Positions 27,360-37,900 of a stretch of DNA of 64,000 bases are shown here, in pieces. The stretch is from positions 62,001 through 126,000 of the forward strand of contig JBNKOE010000022.1 of the NCBI GenBank assembly GCA_050294475.1, given 5' to 3'. Source of the DNA: Thalassobellus sp050294475 (GTDB lineage: Bacteria; Bacteroidota; Bacteroidia; Flavobacteriales; Flavobacteriaceae). How positions within the stretch are numbered: the stretch's first letter is position 1; every line of letters begins with the position of its first letter. The notes beneath the pieces were generated by a model. The model had not been told where the DNA came from. It was given only the letters and a program-made list of their open reading frames with translations, and searched no databases. Position numbers and translations under genes: made by a program.

Positions 27360-28696
27360 TGGGAGAAGTACTTATAGAACAAATATTAGTTTATGGCACT
27401 GTATTGATACTGTGTGCTATTACTGTTTTCTTTTATTTAAGAAAGAAGAAAGTGAATTCTGTAGTTGTTAAAGAAAAGGTTGAGTTAGCAAAAGTTGAAG
27501 GGCTTTTTGAACCTGTTTCACTATATCCACATATCGATTTAAAAACGTGTATAGGAAGTGGAGCTTGTATAACCGCATGTCCAGAAAAAGATATTCTTGG
27601 TATTGTTGATGGTGTTGCAACCGTTATAAATACAGCTAATTGTATTGGTCATGGAGCATGTTTTCATGCGTGTCCTGTTGAAGCTATTACCCTTAGGATA
27701 GGAACAGATACCAGAGGTGTTGACTTGCCTCATGTTAGTGAAACGTTTGAGACCAATTTTAAGGGTATTTATATAGCAGGCGAATTAGGTGGCATGGGGC
27801 TTATTAAAAATAGTGTAGAACAAGGTCAGCAAGCCATAATGAATATTGTTAAGAGTAAAAAAGTATCTAAAAAAGATGTCGTAGATGTCGTTATTATTGG
27901 AGCTGGACCTGCTGGTATATCGGCGACACTTGCAGCAAAAGAACTCGGTTTAACCAGTGTTACTTTAGAACAAGAATCTTTGGGCGGTACGGTTTATACA
28001 TTTCCTAGATCTAAAATAGTTATGACAGCTCCAATGAATTTACCTCTATATGGAAAAGCAAAATTATTTAACACATCAAAAGATGAATTACTTCAATTAT
28101 GGAAAAAGGTAATTTCTAAGCATAATATAGAAATTAAAGAGCATACTAAAGTAGAAAGTATTATTCCTAAGGAAGATAGCACCTTTAAAATTGTTACCAA
28201 TACCAATGAAGAATTTATTTGTAATAACGTTTTGCTTGCTATAGGAAAGCGAGGAAGTCCTAGAAAATTAAATGTGCCAGGAGAAGATTCTCAGAAAGTA
28301 GCCTATCGATTATTAGAACCCGAAAATATTCAAAATAAGAATGTGCTAGTTGTTGGTGGTGGCGATTCTGCTATTGAAACCGTGCTACTATTAAAAGATG
28401 AGAATAATGCGACTTTATCTTATAGAAAAGACAAGTTTGCTAGGTTAAAACCCAAGAATAAAGAAAAAGTTGAAGCAGCCATTGCAGATGGATCACTTAA
28501 TGTCATTTTTAATTCAAATGTTATTTCTATTAATGAAAATGATGTACTGCTTAAGATTGACGATAACGATGAAGCTAAACAAATAGAAAACGATTTGGTA
28601 TACATATTTGCAGGTGGCGAACTTCCAACTCGTTTTTTAGAAAAAGCAGGTGTTAAAATTACCAAGCGTTTTGGATATACCATGAAAAGCCATTAA
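27359..28696 (+). CDS. Membrane-anchored ferredoxin-FAD-dependent pyridine nucleotide oxidoreductase
   Basis: The start chosen is ATG 27359, overlapping the upstream stop as TAATG (445 residues). A start four codons earlier is possible. Order: one membrane helix (about 7-25); two ferredoxin-like motifs at about 60-115 (CIGSGACITACPE and CIGHGACFHACPV); then a thioredoxin-reductase-like FAD/NAD(P) fold (VVIIGAGPAGISATLAAKEL, VLLAIGKRG, NVLVVGGGDSAIETVLLL, YIFAGGELPTRFL). No redox-active CxxC of thioredoxin reductase is present. In both motifs the second canonical Cys is replaced (Ser, His), which as far as I recall is typical of this subfamily. It probably exchanges electrons between NAD(P)H and the adjacent heme b protein. 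Confidence 0.85.
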   Translation: MGEVLIEQILVYGTVLILCAITVFFYLRKKKVNSVVVKEKVELAKVEGLFEPVSLYPHIDLKTCIGSGACITACPEKDILGIVDGVATVINTANCIGHGACFHACPVEAITLRIGTDTRGVDLPHVSETFETNFKGIYIAGELGGMGLIKNSVEQGQQAIMNIVKSKKVSKKDVVDVVIIGAGPAGISATLAAKELGLTSVTLEQESLGGTVYTFPRSKIVMTAPMNLPLYGKAKLFNTSKDELLQLWKKVISKHNIEIKEHTKVESIIPKEDSTFKIVTNTNEEFICNNVLLAIGKRGSPRKLNVPGEDSQKVAYRLLEPENIQNKNVLVVGGGDSAIETVLLLKDENNATLSYRKDKFARLKPKNKEKVEAAIADGSLNVIFNSNVISINENDVLLKIDDNDEAKQIENDLVYIFAGGELPTRFLEKAGVKITKRFGYTMKSH

Positions 28697-28702
28697 AAGT
28701 AT

Positions 28703-30538
28703 TTGAAAAATGTAATTCTACATATCGTTTTTGTTGTTTTTTTAGTATGTCTTGGGCATGCTCAAATTTCTCCTGGCGATTTATCTGAAGCTCATAAGGA
28801 GTTAGAAGGCATGAGTAATTGTACACAATGCCATGAGTTAGGAGAAAAAGTTTTAGATAGTAAATGTTTAGAATGCCATAAAGACATACAAACACTTATT
28901 AATAAAAAAGAAGGTTTGCATGGTCAAGCAAATGTTATAAAGCAAGATTGTTTTCAATGCCATAGCGATCATCATGGAAGAAAATTTGATATGATTCACC
29001 TTGATGAAGATAAATTTAATCATGATGAAACAGGATACGAATTAGAAGGTAAACATGCCACAGTTGATTGTAGAAAATGTCATATGCCAGATAATATTCA
29101 AAATACTGAAATAAGGAAAAGAAAAAATACATTCCTTGGTTTGGCACAAGAATGTTTAAGCTGTCATGACGATTTTCATCAAGAAACCCTTTCAAATGAT
29201 TGTGCTAAATGTCATGATTTTGAAGCCTTTAAACCAGCTTCAAAATTTAATCATGATAACGCAGAATTTGTTTTAAAAGGAAAGCATAATGATGTTGAAT
29301 GTATTAAATGCCATAAAGAAACTACACGAAATGGTAAAGAGTTTCAAGAGTTTACAGGTTTAGTTTTTGATGATTGTATTGCTTGTCATGAAGATCCGCA
29401 TGAGCGTAAACTTCCTGGTGATTGTAAATCTTGTCACCAAGAAACTAATTTTAATTTGTTTTTTGGAGAAGACACGTTTAATCATAATTTAACAAAGTTT
29501 GCTTTAAAAGGAAAACACAAAGAAGTAGACTGTTTTAGTTGTCATAAAGAAACGGGTAATCCTTTATTAGCTTTTCAAGATAATCTACGCGTTCAAGAAA
29601 ATAACTGTGTAAAATGTCATAACGATGTACATGAGGGTAAATTTGGATTAGATTGTGCAAAATGCCATAGTGAAACAAGTTTTTTATCAATAAAAAAGAT
29701 AAAGAATTTTGATCATAGCGTTACAGATTATCCGTTGGAAGGTAAACACCTAGAGGTAGATTGTAAACAATGTCATAAAGGGCGTTATACAAAAGCTATT
29801 GATTTTTCGACATGTAATAAATGCCATGACGATTATCATGAAGGTGAGTTTAAAGAAAATAATGTATCTCCTGATTGTGTGGAGTGTCATTCTTTACAAG
29901 AAGGGTTTGATTATAGCTTATTTACATTAGAACAGCATCAAGAAACCGATTTTCCTTTAAAAGGCGCTCATATAGCCACACCTTGTTATGCTTGTCATGT
30001 AAGTGAAGAAAAACAACGTTGGAAGTTTAAATCCTTAGGAAACGATTGTATAGATTGCCATAATGATATTCATGAGAATTTTATTAGTGATAAGTTTTAT
30101 CCTAATCAAGATTGTAGTACTTGCCATGTGAATGATACTTGGTCTAGTATCAATTCGTTCGATCATTCTAAAACCAAATGGCCTCTTGAAGGTAAACATC
30201 AAGAAGTTGCTTGTCGTGAATGTCATTTTACTGAAAATAAAAATAATAAATCAGAAATAGTACAAAAGTTTATCAATTTAAATACAGATTGCATAGCATG
30301 TCATGACAATGTACATGAAGATAAATTCGCTATAAATGGTGTAACCGACTGTGTAAGATGTCATGTAACAAGTAGTTGGCTACCCGAAAATTTTGACCAT
30401 AATACCACAAATTTCCCTCTAGAAGGTAAGCACAAAGACGTTGAATGTAGAGCGTGTCACACGAGTTCTACAGTAAACGGTAATGAAGAAATAATTTATA
30501 AGCTAAATAAATTTGAATGTATAGATTGCCACTCATAA
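28703..30538 (+). CDS. Exported giant multiheme cytochrome c with 23 CXXCH motifs
   Basis: The protein has 611 residues from a TTG start, with a signal peptide (NVILHIVFVVFLVCLGHAQ). I count 23 CXXCH heme-attachment motifs spread evenly from CTQCH near residue 40 to CIDCH at the last residues. A recurrent module reads 'FNHDxTxFxLKGKHxxVxCxxCHK', resembling the tandem cytochrome c3 / class III modules. The additional His residues in each module suggest bis-His hexacoordinated hemes, which fits electron-wire cytochromes. The protein ends directly with a heme motif (CIDCHS). The next cytochrome gene overlaps it by 22 bases. The heme count assumes every motif is loaded by the CcsBA system encoded nearby. 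Confidence 0.93.
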   Translation: MKNVILHIVFVVFLVCLGHAQISPGDLSEAHKELEGMSNCTQCHELGEKVLDSKCLECHKDIQTLINKKEGLHGQANVIKQDCFQCHSDHHGRKFDMIHLDEDKFNHDETGYELEGKHATVDCRKCHMPDNIQNTEIRKRKNTFLGLAQECLSCHDDFHQETLSNDCAKCHDFEAFKPASKFNHDNAEFVLKGKHNDVECIKCHKETTRNGKEFQEFTGLVFDDCIACHEDPHERKLPGDCKSCHQETNFNLFFGEDTFNHNLTKFALKGKHKEVDCFSCHKETGNPLLAFQDNLRVQENNCVKCHNDVHEGKFGLDCAKCHSETSFLSIKKIKNFDHSVTDYPLEGKHLEVDCKQCHKGRYTKAIDFSTCNKCHDDYHEGEFKENNVSPDCVECHSLQEGFDYSLFTLEQHQETDFPLKGAHIATPCYACHVSEEKQRWKFKSLGNDCIDCHNDIHENFISDKFYPNQDCSTCHVNDTWSSINSFDHSKTKWPLEGKHQEVACRECHFTENKNNKSEIVQKFINLNTDCIACHDNVHEDKFAINGVTDCVRCHVTSSWLPENFDHNTTNFPLEGKHKDVECRACHTSSTVNGNEEIIYKLNKFECIDCHS

Positions 30539-32370
30539 TACTGTCTTTTTTGATGGTTACATCGGTTTTTGCTCAATCTCCTCACGGGGAAGATTTAAAA
30601 ATTAATTGTAATCAATGTCATAATCCATCTGGTTGGGAATTAGATGTTTATTTAATGCGTTTTAATCATAATAAAACAGATTTTAAATTAGAAGGCGCTC
30701 ACACGCAAACCGATTGTAAAGCTTGCCATGAGAGTTTAGTTTTTAGTGAAGCACCTAATCAATGTGCATCATGTCATAACGATATTCATAGCATGTCTGT
30801 TGGAAATGATTGCGCACAATGTCACACATCGAAAACATGGATTGTTGATAATGTACAGGAAATTCATGAAGAAAATGGATTTCCATTAATAGGGGCTCAT
30901 AGCAGTTTGAGTTGTGTTGCTTGTCATACTGCTGAAACTAATTTACGATTTGATAGAATAGGTAATGATTGTATAAGTTGCCATCAACAAGATTATGATG
31001 CAACTCAAAGTCCAAATCATACGAAATCTAATTTTTCAACAGATTGTATTGAATGTCACAATCCGTTAGGAAATGGATGGAGTACAAATAGTATTGGGAA
31101 TCATGACTTTTTCCCACTAACACAAGGTCACGATATACAAGATTGTACTCAGTGTCATAAAACAGCAAATTATTCAGATGCCGATCCTAATTGTATAAGT
31201 TGTCATCAAACGGATTATGATAGCACAACAGATCCTAATCATAGTAATATTGGTTTTTCAACAGATTGTGCTAGTTGTCACACCACAAATCCAGGATGGA
31301 CACCAGCAACGATTAATCATGACTTTTTCCCTTTAACACAAGGACATGATATACAAGATTGTACCCAGTGTCATAAAACGGCAAATTATTCAGATGCCGA
31401 TCCTAATTGTGTAAGTTGTCATCAAACTGATTATGATGGTACTACAGATCCGAATCATAGTAATACTGGTTTCTCAACAGATTGTGCTAGCTGTCACACC
31501 ACAAATTCAGGATGGACACCAGCAACGATTAATCATGACTTTTTCCCACTAACACAAGGTCACGATATACAAGATTGTACCCAGTGTCATAAAACAGCAA
31601 ATTATTCAGATGCCGATCCTAATTGTATAAGTTGTCATCAAACTGATTATGATAGCACTACAGATCCAAATCATAAGGCAGCTAATTTCCCAACAGATTG
31701 TGCTAGTTGCCATACCACGAATCCAGGATGGACACCAGCAACGATTAATCATGACTTTTTCCCTTTAACACAAGGTCATAATATACAAGATTGTAAGGCG
31801 TGTCATAAAACCAACAATTATTCGGATGCCGATCCTAATTGTGTAAGTTGTCATCAAACTGATTATGATGGTACTACGAATCCGAATCATAATAATGCTG
31901 GTTTTCCAACAGATTGTGCTAGTTGCCATACCACGAATCCAGGATGGACACCAGCAACGATTAATCATGACTTTTTCCCTTTAACACAAGGTCATAATAT
32001 ACAAGATTGTAAAGCGTGTCATAAAACCAACAATTATTCGGATGCCGATCCTAATTGTGTAAGTTGTCATCAAACCGATTATGATGGTACTACAGATCCA
32101 AATCATAAGGCGGCTAATTTTCCAACAGATTGTGTTGAGTGTCATACCACAAACTCTGGATGGACACCTTCAACCTTTAATCATGATCCGTATTTCCCTA
32201 TTTATACAGGTAAACATAGACAGGGTGAAACATGGGATAAATGTACCGAATGCCATACAAATGCAAATGATTTTTCGTCATTCGATTGTATCCATTGTCA
32301 TACTGGCGATCACAATACCAATTTAGGTAATCAACGATGTTATGAATGCCACCCCAGAGGTAAAGACTAA
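30517..32370 (+). CDS. Exported giant multiheme cytochrome c with 25 CXXCH motifs and exact 216-bp tandem repeats
   Basis: The protein has 617 residues and starts 22 bases inside the previous cytochrome gene (MYRLPLIILSFLMVTSVFAQ is a good signal peptide). I count 25 CXXCH motifs. Residues about 197-556 consist of five tandem 72-residue repeats, each starting DFFPLTQGH and holding three motifs (C-TQ/KA-CH, C-I/VS-CH, CASCH or CVECH). The C-terminus has a different module (CTECH, CIHCH, CYECHPRG). With the preceding gene, 48 potential hemes are encoded in 3.7 kb. It probably continues the electron path toward the outer-membrane protein encoded next. Which acceptor it serves is unknown. Confidence 0.93.
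   Translation: MYRLPLIILSFLMVTSVFAQSPHGEDLKINCNQCHNPSGWELDVYLMRFNHNKTDFKLEGAHTQTDCKACHESLVFSEAPNQCASCHNDIHSMSVGNDCAQCHTSKTWIVDNVQEIHEENGFPLIGAHSSLSCVACHTAETNLRFDRIGNDCISCHQQDYDATQSPNHTKSNFSTDCIECHNPLGNGWSTNSIGNHDFFPLTQGHDIQDCTQCHKTANYSDADPNCISCHQTDYDSTTDPNHSNIGFSTDCASCHTTNPGWTPATINHDFFPLTQGHDIQDCTQCHKTANYSDADPNCVSCHQTDYDGTTDPNHSNTGFSTDCASCHTTNSGWTPATINHDFFPLTQGHDIQDCTQCHKTANYSDADPNCISCHQTDYDSTTDPNHKAANFPTDCASCHTTNPGWTPATINHDFFPLTQGHNIQDCKACHKTNNYSDADPNCVSCHQTDYDGTTNPNHNNAGFPTDCASCHTTNPGWTPATINHDFFPLTQGHNIQDCKACHKTNNYSDADPNCVSCHQTDYDGTTDPNHKAANFPTDCVECHTTNSGWTPSTFNHDPYFPIYTGKHRQGETWDKCTECHTNANDFSSFDCIHCHTGDHNTNLGNQRCYECHPRGKD
31105..32184 (+). repeat. Five tandem 216-bp repeats inside the second multiheme cytochrome gene
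   Basis: The word starting GACTTTTTCCC recurs at 31105, 31321, 31537, 31753 and 31969, always 216 bases apart, and a diverged sixth start (GATCCGTATTTCCC) stands at 32185. Each unit codes for 72 residues with three heme motifs. Near identity at DNA level points to recent duplication. Confidence 0.93.
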
Positions 32371-32380
32371 AAGATAGAAG

Positions 32381-34006
32381 ATGGTGAAGTATAAATTTTA
32401 TTTTATTTTCATATTTATTATGGGAATAACAACAGATAGCCTACTGGCTCAAGATAATGAGCATACTATTATTGGTAAGGTTACTTTTGTTACTTCTAAA
32501 AATGCTTATGTAAGATTTGAAAATACAAATGTTGTTAAGATTGGAGACACACTACAAACAAAGGATAAAAAGAAATGTTTAGTGGTAACCAATAAGTCTA
32601 CAAGTTCGGTGGTGTGCTTAAAAATTAATAACTGTATTATTAATAAAGATGATAAAATCTCATACGTTTATGAAGTTGAAGATAAAAGTAAAGTGCTTGA
32701 AAGTGAGGATATTCAGGAAAGTATAGGCATCAGTTTTAATGATTCTATTAAAGCCATTCAAAATAAAAAAAGTAAAACGTATACAGAGAAAATTACAAGC
32801 CGCTTATCGGCCGCTAGTTATAGTAATTTTTCACAAGTAAGAGATGATAACCATCGACTTATGACGCGTTTTTCTTTAGAAGCAAATCATATAAATAATT
32901 CAAAATTTTCTGTTGAAAGTTATCTTAACTATAGGCAAAATATTTACCCAAAGGATACAACTAATAGTTTAAGAAAAAGTCACTTAAATGTCTTTAATAT
33001 GGCTTTAAAGTATGATATAGATACCACGCTTTCTGTAACTTTAGGTCGGAAGATTAATTATAAAATATCATCTCTTGGAGCTATTGATGGCTTACAAGTC
33101 GAAAAGTTTATTGGTAATAATTACGTGGGTGTTATTGCAGGATTTAGACCCGATATTTATGATTATGGTTTCAATTCTAATTTATTACAATACGGTGCAT
33201 ATATTGGCAGATTAACTAATAGTGAGAATTTTTATTCTCAAACTACTATGGGTTTTGCAGAACAAAGAAATCAAAATGACATTGATAGGCGATTTGGTTA
33301 TCTTCAACATTCCAGTACGCTTTTTAAAAAGTTTAATTTATTTTCAACTTTAGAAGTCGATTTATATAATAAAGTAAATGATTCTATAAAAAACAATATT
33401 AGAGTTACAAACTTATATGTATCAGGTCGTTATCGTTTAAGTAGTAAGTTTAATGTGTCGTTATCTTACGATTCTAGAAAACGTATTATTTATTACAAAA
33501 CCTATGAAACCGATATTGAGAGATTGTTAGATGAAGATATTGCTAGACAAGGTTTTAGAGCACGTTTAAATATCAGGCCTGTTAAGTATGTTTATAGTGG
33601 ATTTAGTTATAGTAAACGACTACAAAGTGATAGTCAAAACAAGTCTGATAATATATATGGTTATGTTAGTTTATCTAAGTTACCCATTAACGGAAGATTG
33701 TCTTTAACATATAATATGAATACTTCAAACTATTTAAAAAGTAATATAGCTTCTATTAGATATTCTAGAGAATTTATAGATGGTAGATTTGGTACAGATA
33801 CTTATTATAGATTTGTAAATTATAAATACAATACCAATGTAGCAGATTTTAATCAGCACTATATAGGCACTTATTTATCTTATTATATAGATAGGTCTTT
33901 TACATTTAGTTTGTCTGGAGAGGTTTCTATGTATGGAAACCAAACAGATTATAGAATAAACACTCAAATTATTAAGCGCTTTTTTAGAAGCAAAAAAAGA
34001 AAATAG
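32381..34006 (+). CDS. Outer-membrane beta-barrel protein of the cytochrome operon
   Basis: The protein has 541 residues with a signal peptide (FIFIMGITTDSLLAQ). Residues about 27-95 form a small SH3/OB-like strand domain (IIGKVTFVTSKNAYVRFENT). After a linker, residues about 140-541 are an alternating-strand barrel rich in aromatic strand ends (TRFSLEANHINNSKFSVESY, YVGVIAGFRPDIYDYGF, FTFSLSGEVSMYGN), ending in KRFFRSKKRK. There is no sequence match I can name with MtrB/PioB porins. Its place just after the two cytochromes (10 bases) and before a lipoprotein suggests the analogous role: an outer-membrane sleeve that lets a heme wire reach the surface. This is inference from context. Confidence 0.72.
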   Translation: MVKYKFYFIFIFIMGITTDSLLAQDNEHTIIGKVTFVTSKNAYVRFENTNVVKIGDTLQTKDKKKCLVVTNKSTSSVVCLKINNCIINKDDKISYVYEVEDKSKVLESEDIQESIGISFNDSIKAIQNKKSKTYTEKITSRLSAASYSNFSQVRDDNHRLMTRFSLEANHINNSKFSVESYLNYRQNIYPKDTTNSLRKSHLNVFNMALKYDIDTTLSVTLGRKINYKISSLGAIDGLQVEKFIGNNYVGVIAGFRPDIYDYGFNSNLLQYGAYIGRLTNSENFYSQTTMGFAEQRNQNDIDRRFGYLQHSSTLFKKFNLFSTLEVDLYNKVNDSIKNNIRVTNLYVSGRYRLSSKFNVSLSYDSRKRIIYYKTYETDIERLLDEDIARQGFRARLNIRPVKYVYSGFSYSKRLQSDSQNKSDNIYGYVSLSKLPINGRLSLTYNMNTSNYLKSNIASIRYSREFIDGRFGTDTYYRFVNYKYNTNVADFNQHYIGTYLSYYIDRSFTFSLSGEVSMYGNQTDYRINTQIIKRFFRSKKRK

Positions 34007-34008
34007 TC

Positions 34009-34815
34009 ATGAAAAAAACACCGTTTTTAATTATTGTAATAGCATTTGTTTTTTTAGGATGCAATAATAAACCTAAGGTTATAAAACCATCTACACCTAA
34101 TAATACTAAAGTTAATCCTTCTGGAATATTTGATGAATCATCGTCTTCTAATTCAAAAGAAAGTATCGATTTTGATATAACATCCTCTTCTGAATTTCAT
34201 ACGGTAGTTGCAAACGAAATACTTCCTACATCAAAATACGTATATATAAATGTTACTGAAGGTGATGAGACTTTTTGGATAGCAACCCGTAGTATGGATG
34301 TGAGAGTTGGGGAAACTTATTATTATAAAGGCGGTTTGTTAAAAACCAATTTTGAAAGCAAGGAATATAATAGGGTTTTTGATAAAGTGTACTTAATATC
34401 TAATTTAATTTCTGCAGCAAATCATGGTGTAAATAATGAATCAAAAGATATAACAACTAGTTCGGTAAAACCTCTAAATACGACAAAACAAGATATTGAA
34501 ATGCATACTCAAAAAATTGTTAGGCATGAAGGCTCTATTAAAATTTCAGATTTAGTTTCAAACCCCAAAAAGTATGAAGGCAAAACGGTTCAATTAGATG
34601 GTGTTTGCACTAAAATAAATCCTGGAATTATGAATAGAAATTGGATTCATATTAAAGATGGTAGTAAGGATGATTTCGATTTAGTTATAACTTCAGACGC
34701 CTATGTTCCAGAAGGCTCAATATTTTCAATAAAAGCATTGGTAGTTCTAAATAAAGATTTTGGAGCTGGGTATAAGTATGATTTAATTTTAGAAAAAGGT
34801 ATTCTTATAAAATAA
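34009..34815 (+). CDS. Lipoprotein with NrfJ/OB-fold-like domains
   Basis: The protein has 268 residues with lipobox VFLGC (Cys18), two bases after the barrel gene. The middle part reads TVVANEILPTSKYVYINVTE then GDETFWIATRSMDVRVGETY, the pattern of NrfJ-like/SH3-type small domains found beside cytochrome genes. The C-terminal part (LVSNPKKYEGKTVQLDGVC, NRNWIHIKDGSKDDFDLVIT) is a second OB-fold like the 'EGKTVxVxGxVxKV...NWIHLxDG' type. It likely sits in the outer membrane or periplasm beside the cytochromes. The role in assembly or electron transfer is unknown. A strong terminator follows. Confidence 0.75.
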   Translation: MKKTPFLIIVIAFVFLGCNNKPKVIKPSTPNNTKVNPSGIFDESSSSNSKESIDFDITSSSEFHTVVANEILPTSKYVYINVTEGDETFWIATRSMDVRVGETYYYKGGLLKTNFESKEYNRVFDKVYLISNLISAANHGVNNESKDITTSSVKPLNTTKQDIEMHTQKIVRHEGSIKISDLVSNPKKYEGKTVQLDGVCTKINPGIMNRNWIHIKDGSKDDFDLVITSDAYVPEGSIFSIKALVVLNKDFGAGYKYDLILEKGILIK

Positions 34816-34838
34816 CTATAATAACATTTAGAAGAAGT

Positions 34839-34881
34839 AAAAAGGTGCTTAAGTTGAGGTTTCATATTTAAGCACCTTTTC
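34839..34881. terminator. Strong bidirectional-looking terminator between the cytochrome operon and ccsBA
   Basis: The arms AAAAGGTGCTTAA and TTAAGCACCTTTT are perfectly complementary around a loop of about 14 bases, with T-rich ends on both strands. It lies between the convergent ends of the lipoprotein gene and the ccsBA gene. Confidence 0.9.
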
Positions 34882-34900
34882 GTTTTAAAAATTAACCTTT

Positions 34901-37900
34901 TTATGAAACCATTTTATATTTTCTTTTTTTGATATATGCTAAAATTGTAATAATGATAATGCAGGCAACAACAACATAAACCCAACGAGGTATTGGTACA
35001 GGATCTCCAGTAGCGTAGGAGTGAAGCCCAGACAAATAATAGTTAACACCGTAGTAAGTCATTAAAACGGTTGCTAATCCAAAAATGGTAGATACATTAT
35101 AAACAAACAATCCTGTTAATTTTGGTATAATACGCATGTGTAGAATAAAAGCATAAACAAGAATTGTAACCAATGCCCAAGTTTCTTTAGCATCCCAACC
35201 CCAATATCTTCCCCAAGATTCATTAGCCCAAACCCCTCCTAAGTAAGTACCAATACTAACCATAACCAAGCCGCCAATAAGAGTTAATTCACTTATATAT
35301 GACATTTCAGTAACTATTCTTTTAATACGATCTTTATTATTAGTAGTAGTGAAAATAATTAATATTAAGTTGATTAAACCAATAATAGCACCTAGCATTA
35401 AAAAGCCATAACTTCCAGCTTCTAATGATACATGTATTGTTAACCAATACGATTTTAAAACAGGCGCTAAAGGTGTTATTTCAGGATCTAAAAAACTTAG
35501 CATTGATACTAAAAGAATGGTTGCAGCTAAAATCATAGTTGCAGCTAATCCACCAAACGATTTTCTTGTAAAAATAATACCAGCCAAAGTAGTGGTCCAA
35601 GCAATGTAAATCATAGATTCATAACCATTACTCCAAGGTGCTCGCCCAGAAATATACCAACGTAAGCCTAAACCAATAGTATGCATTATAAAACCAATAA
35701 TAACCAATGCAAATAATATTTTATAAACCTTTTTTAGTTTAATGTTTGGTTTAAAAACAGATAAGAATAAGAAAAACAAAAAAGCTAAGCCTAACATAAA
35801 ATAGCTCGCAGCAAGCCTATTAAAAATATTGAAATTATTTAAGAATATCTCAGCCTTTATTTTACTTGAAGAAGGCATCACAGCATTACCATTTTTAATT
35901 TGGTAGGCTTTAAGTTCGCTTATTAAATTATTGGCATCATTATAATCATAAGTATCTATTCCTTTTTTAAGTGCCGATTTATAGGCTTTAAAAAAGTTAT
36001 TAGCAACATGACTGTTATGATTATTGTTTCCATGATTATGATTCGCTATCCAAGTATTATTTTCATCATCACTAGCAGGAATTAATTTTAGTAAACTACC
36101 AGAAAAGCACATGCTTAAAATATTAAGGCGTTCATCTATTTTTAATAATTCCTTTTCATAAACACCTCTATCTTTTGGTATCAAATCATAAACGCGTCGC
36201 ACTTCATTTTGTAATTTATATTTTCCTTCTGCATTAAAAAAATCATTGTAGGAAGCATAATTAGAAGTAACGCCTAATTGTTTTAAAATGTCTGGATGCT
36301 TTCCTAGTTTTATAAGCTTAGTAGTATACCAATGAGAACTATTTGCAAATAAGCTAAGTATAATTTGGTCTGCATTTAAGCCCTCAAAAGATTCTTTACG
36401 ATATATTTTTCGCATAATCTCTCTAGAAAGTGTGTGAACAGGCTTCATGCGTCCTTTAAAATCTTGCACAACAAGTTTGCTAAAATGATCTGCATGAGTT
36501 TTGCTAACGGCACTTGCTTTGTATGCGTTATTGTTTTCTGATTGCGCAAAAATATTGGAATAAGAAAGAGATAGTAATACTAGTAAAATAAAAGTGCCAC
36601 TTTTAGCTCTTATTTTCTTTATTTTTTGAGTGATATCATAAAATCTCGTTTTTTTACTAAAAAAAGTTAAGAGTAACCCAATGGTTAGCAAGATATAACC
36701 TATGTATGAAATTAAAGTACCCCAGTAATCATGGTTGACACTCAAATAAGTACCTTTTTCATCTTTATCAAACGACGATTGGAAAAAACGATAGCCTCCA
36801 TAGTTTAAAATGTTATTCATAAAAATTCTAAAATCTTTTTTTACATCATTTGATTTATCTAATAATACAACTTCGCTCGCATAAGAGGAAGCACTATTGG
36901 TTCCAGGATATTTATCCATGATGAATTTTTTTAGATATATTGAAAAAGGTAAATTAACTTCTTTGGATCCATAAGCAATAGAAATAGATGTATCATCAAA
37001 ATTTAAAATTTGTGGTCTTCCAGACATACCATGGTTTCCGTAAACAATAGTTTCTTGTTTTTTCCCATTTATTGAAACATTTAATTGTAATGCTGTGGTG
37101 CTTTCATTTTTCACTTTAACATTTTCAGATTGTATGGTAACAGTGGCTTTAGGATTGAATTCTGGAAACACAAAATTATTACCATTATTAGAGTACAAGG
37201 CTCTTAATTTTAGTGAATTATAATTATTAGAAGGATAAATAGTATCACGCTTTTGGGTAGCCATTACCATTTGTGAATAGGTTATATTGGTTTTAAATGA
37301 TAAAGAATCACCTTTGTATGAAATATTAAAAGCATTTTGAATTTCTGTATCATTAAAGTTAAATAAGGTATTTTTTATCCGTTTAGTTTCTCCTTCACTT
37401 AAAAAATAATTTTCTCTACCATTCATCCCAGAGGTAACAATCTTTAGAGTTGGTTTACCATTTTTATTAGAAGTTAACACTTGATTAGGGTTGGGAATAA
37501 AGTTTTTTACTTCAATATCTATTAAATCGTCATGTACTAAATAAGATTGGTGCCAATTGTTATTTCCTAAAGAAGCAAACAGTACAGGTTCGTTAAAAAC
37601 AAATGATTCATTATTTTTATTTACTTGAAACTTTAAATAACTGTTTGAAGACAGAAAGCTGTTGGAAGCACTATTTTCACGAATGTGCATAACACCTTCA
37701 AAACCAAAATAACGAGTAATTCCAGCTCCAATTAAAATAATGATAATAGCAGAATGAAAAATGAGTAGTGACCATTTTTTTTGTTGAATCATTCTGAACT
37801 TAAAAATATTTACAAGAATAGAGATTCCAAATAAGATTAATAATAATTCGAACCACCAAGCTTTAAAAATTACTTTTTGTGCAGCGCTTGTACCAAAATC

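Noticed and set aside
31765..32326. Two open frames overlapping the 216-bp repeat region (31765-31968 minus strand, 32081-32326 plus strand)
   Set aside because: Both lie inside the multiheme cytochrome gene, in other frames or on the other strand, and have no sensible domain.
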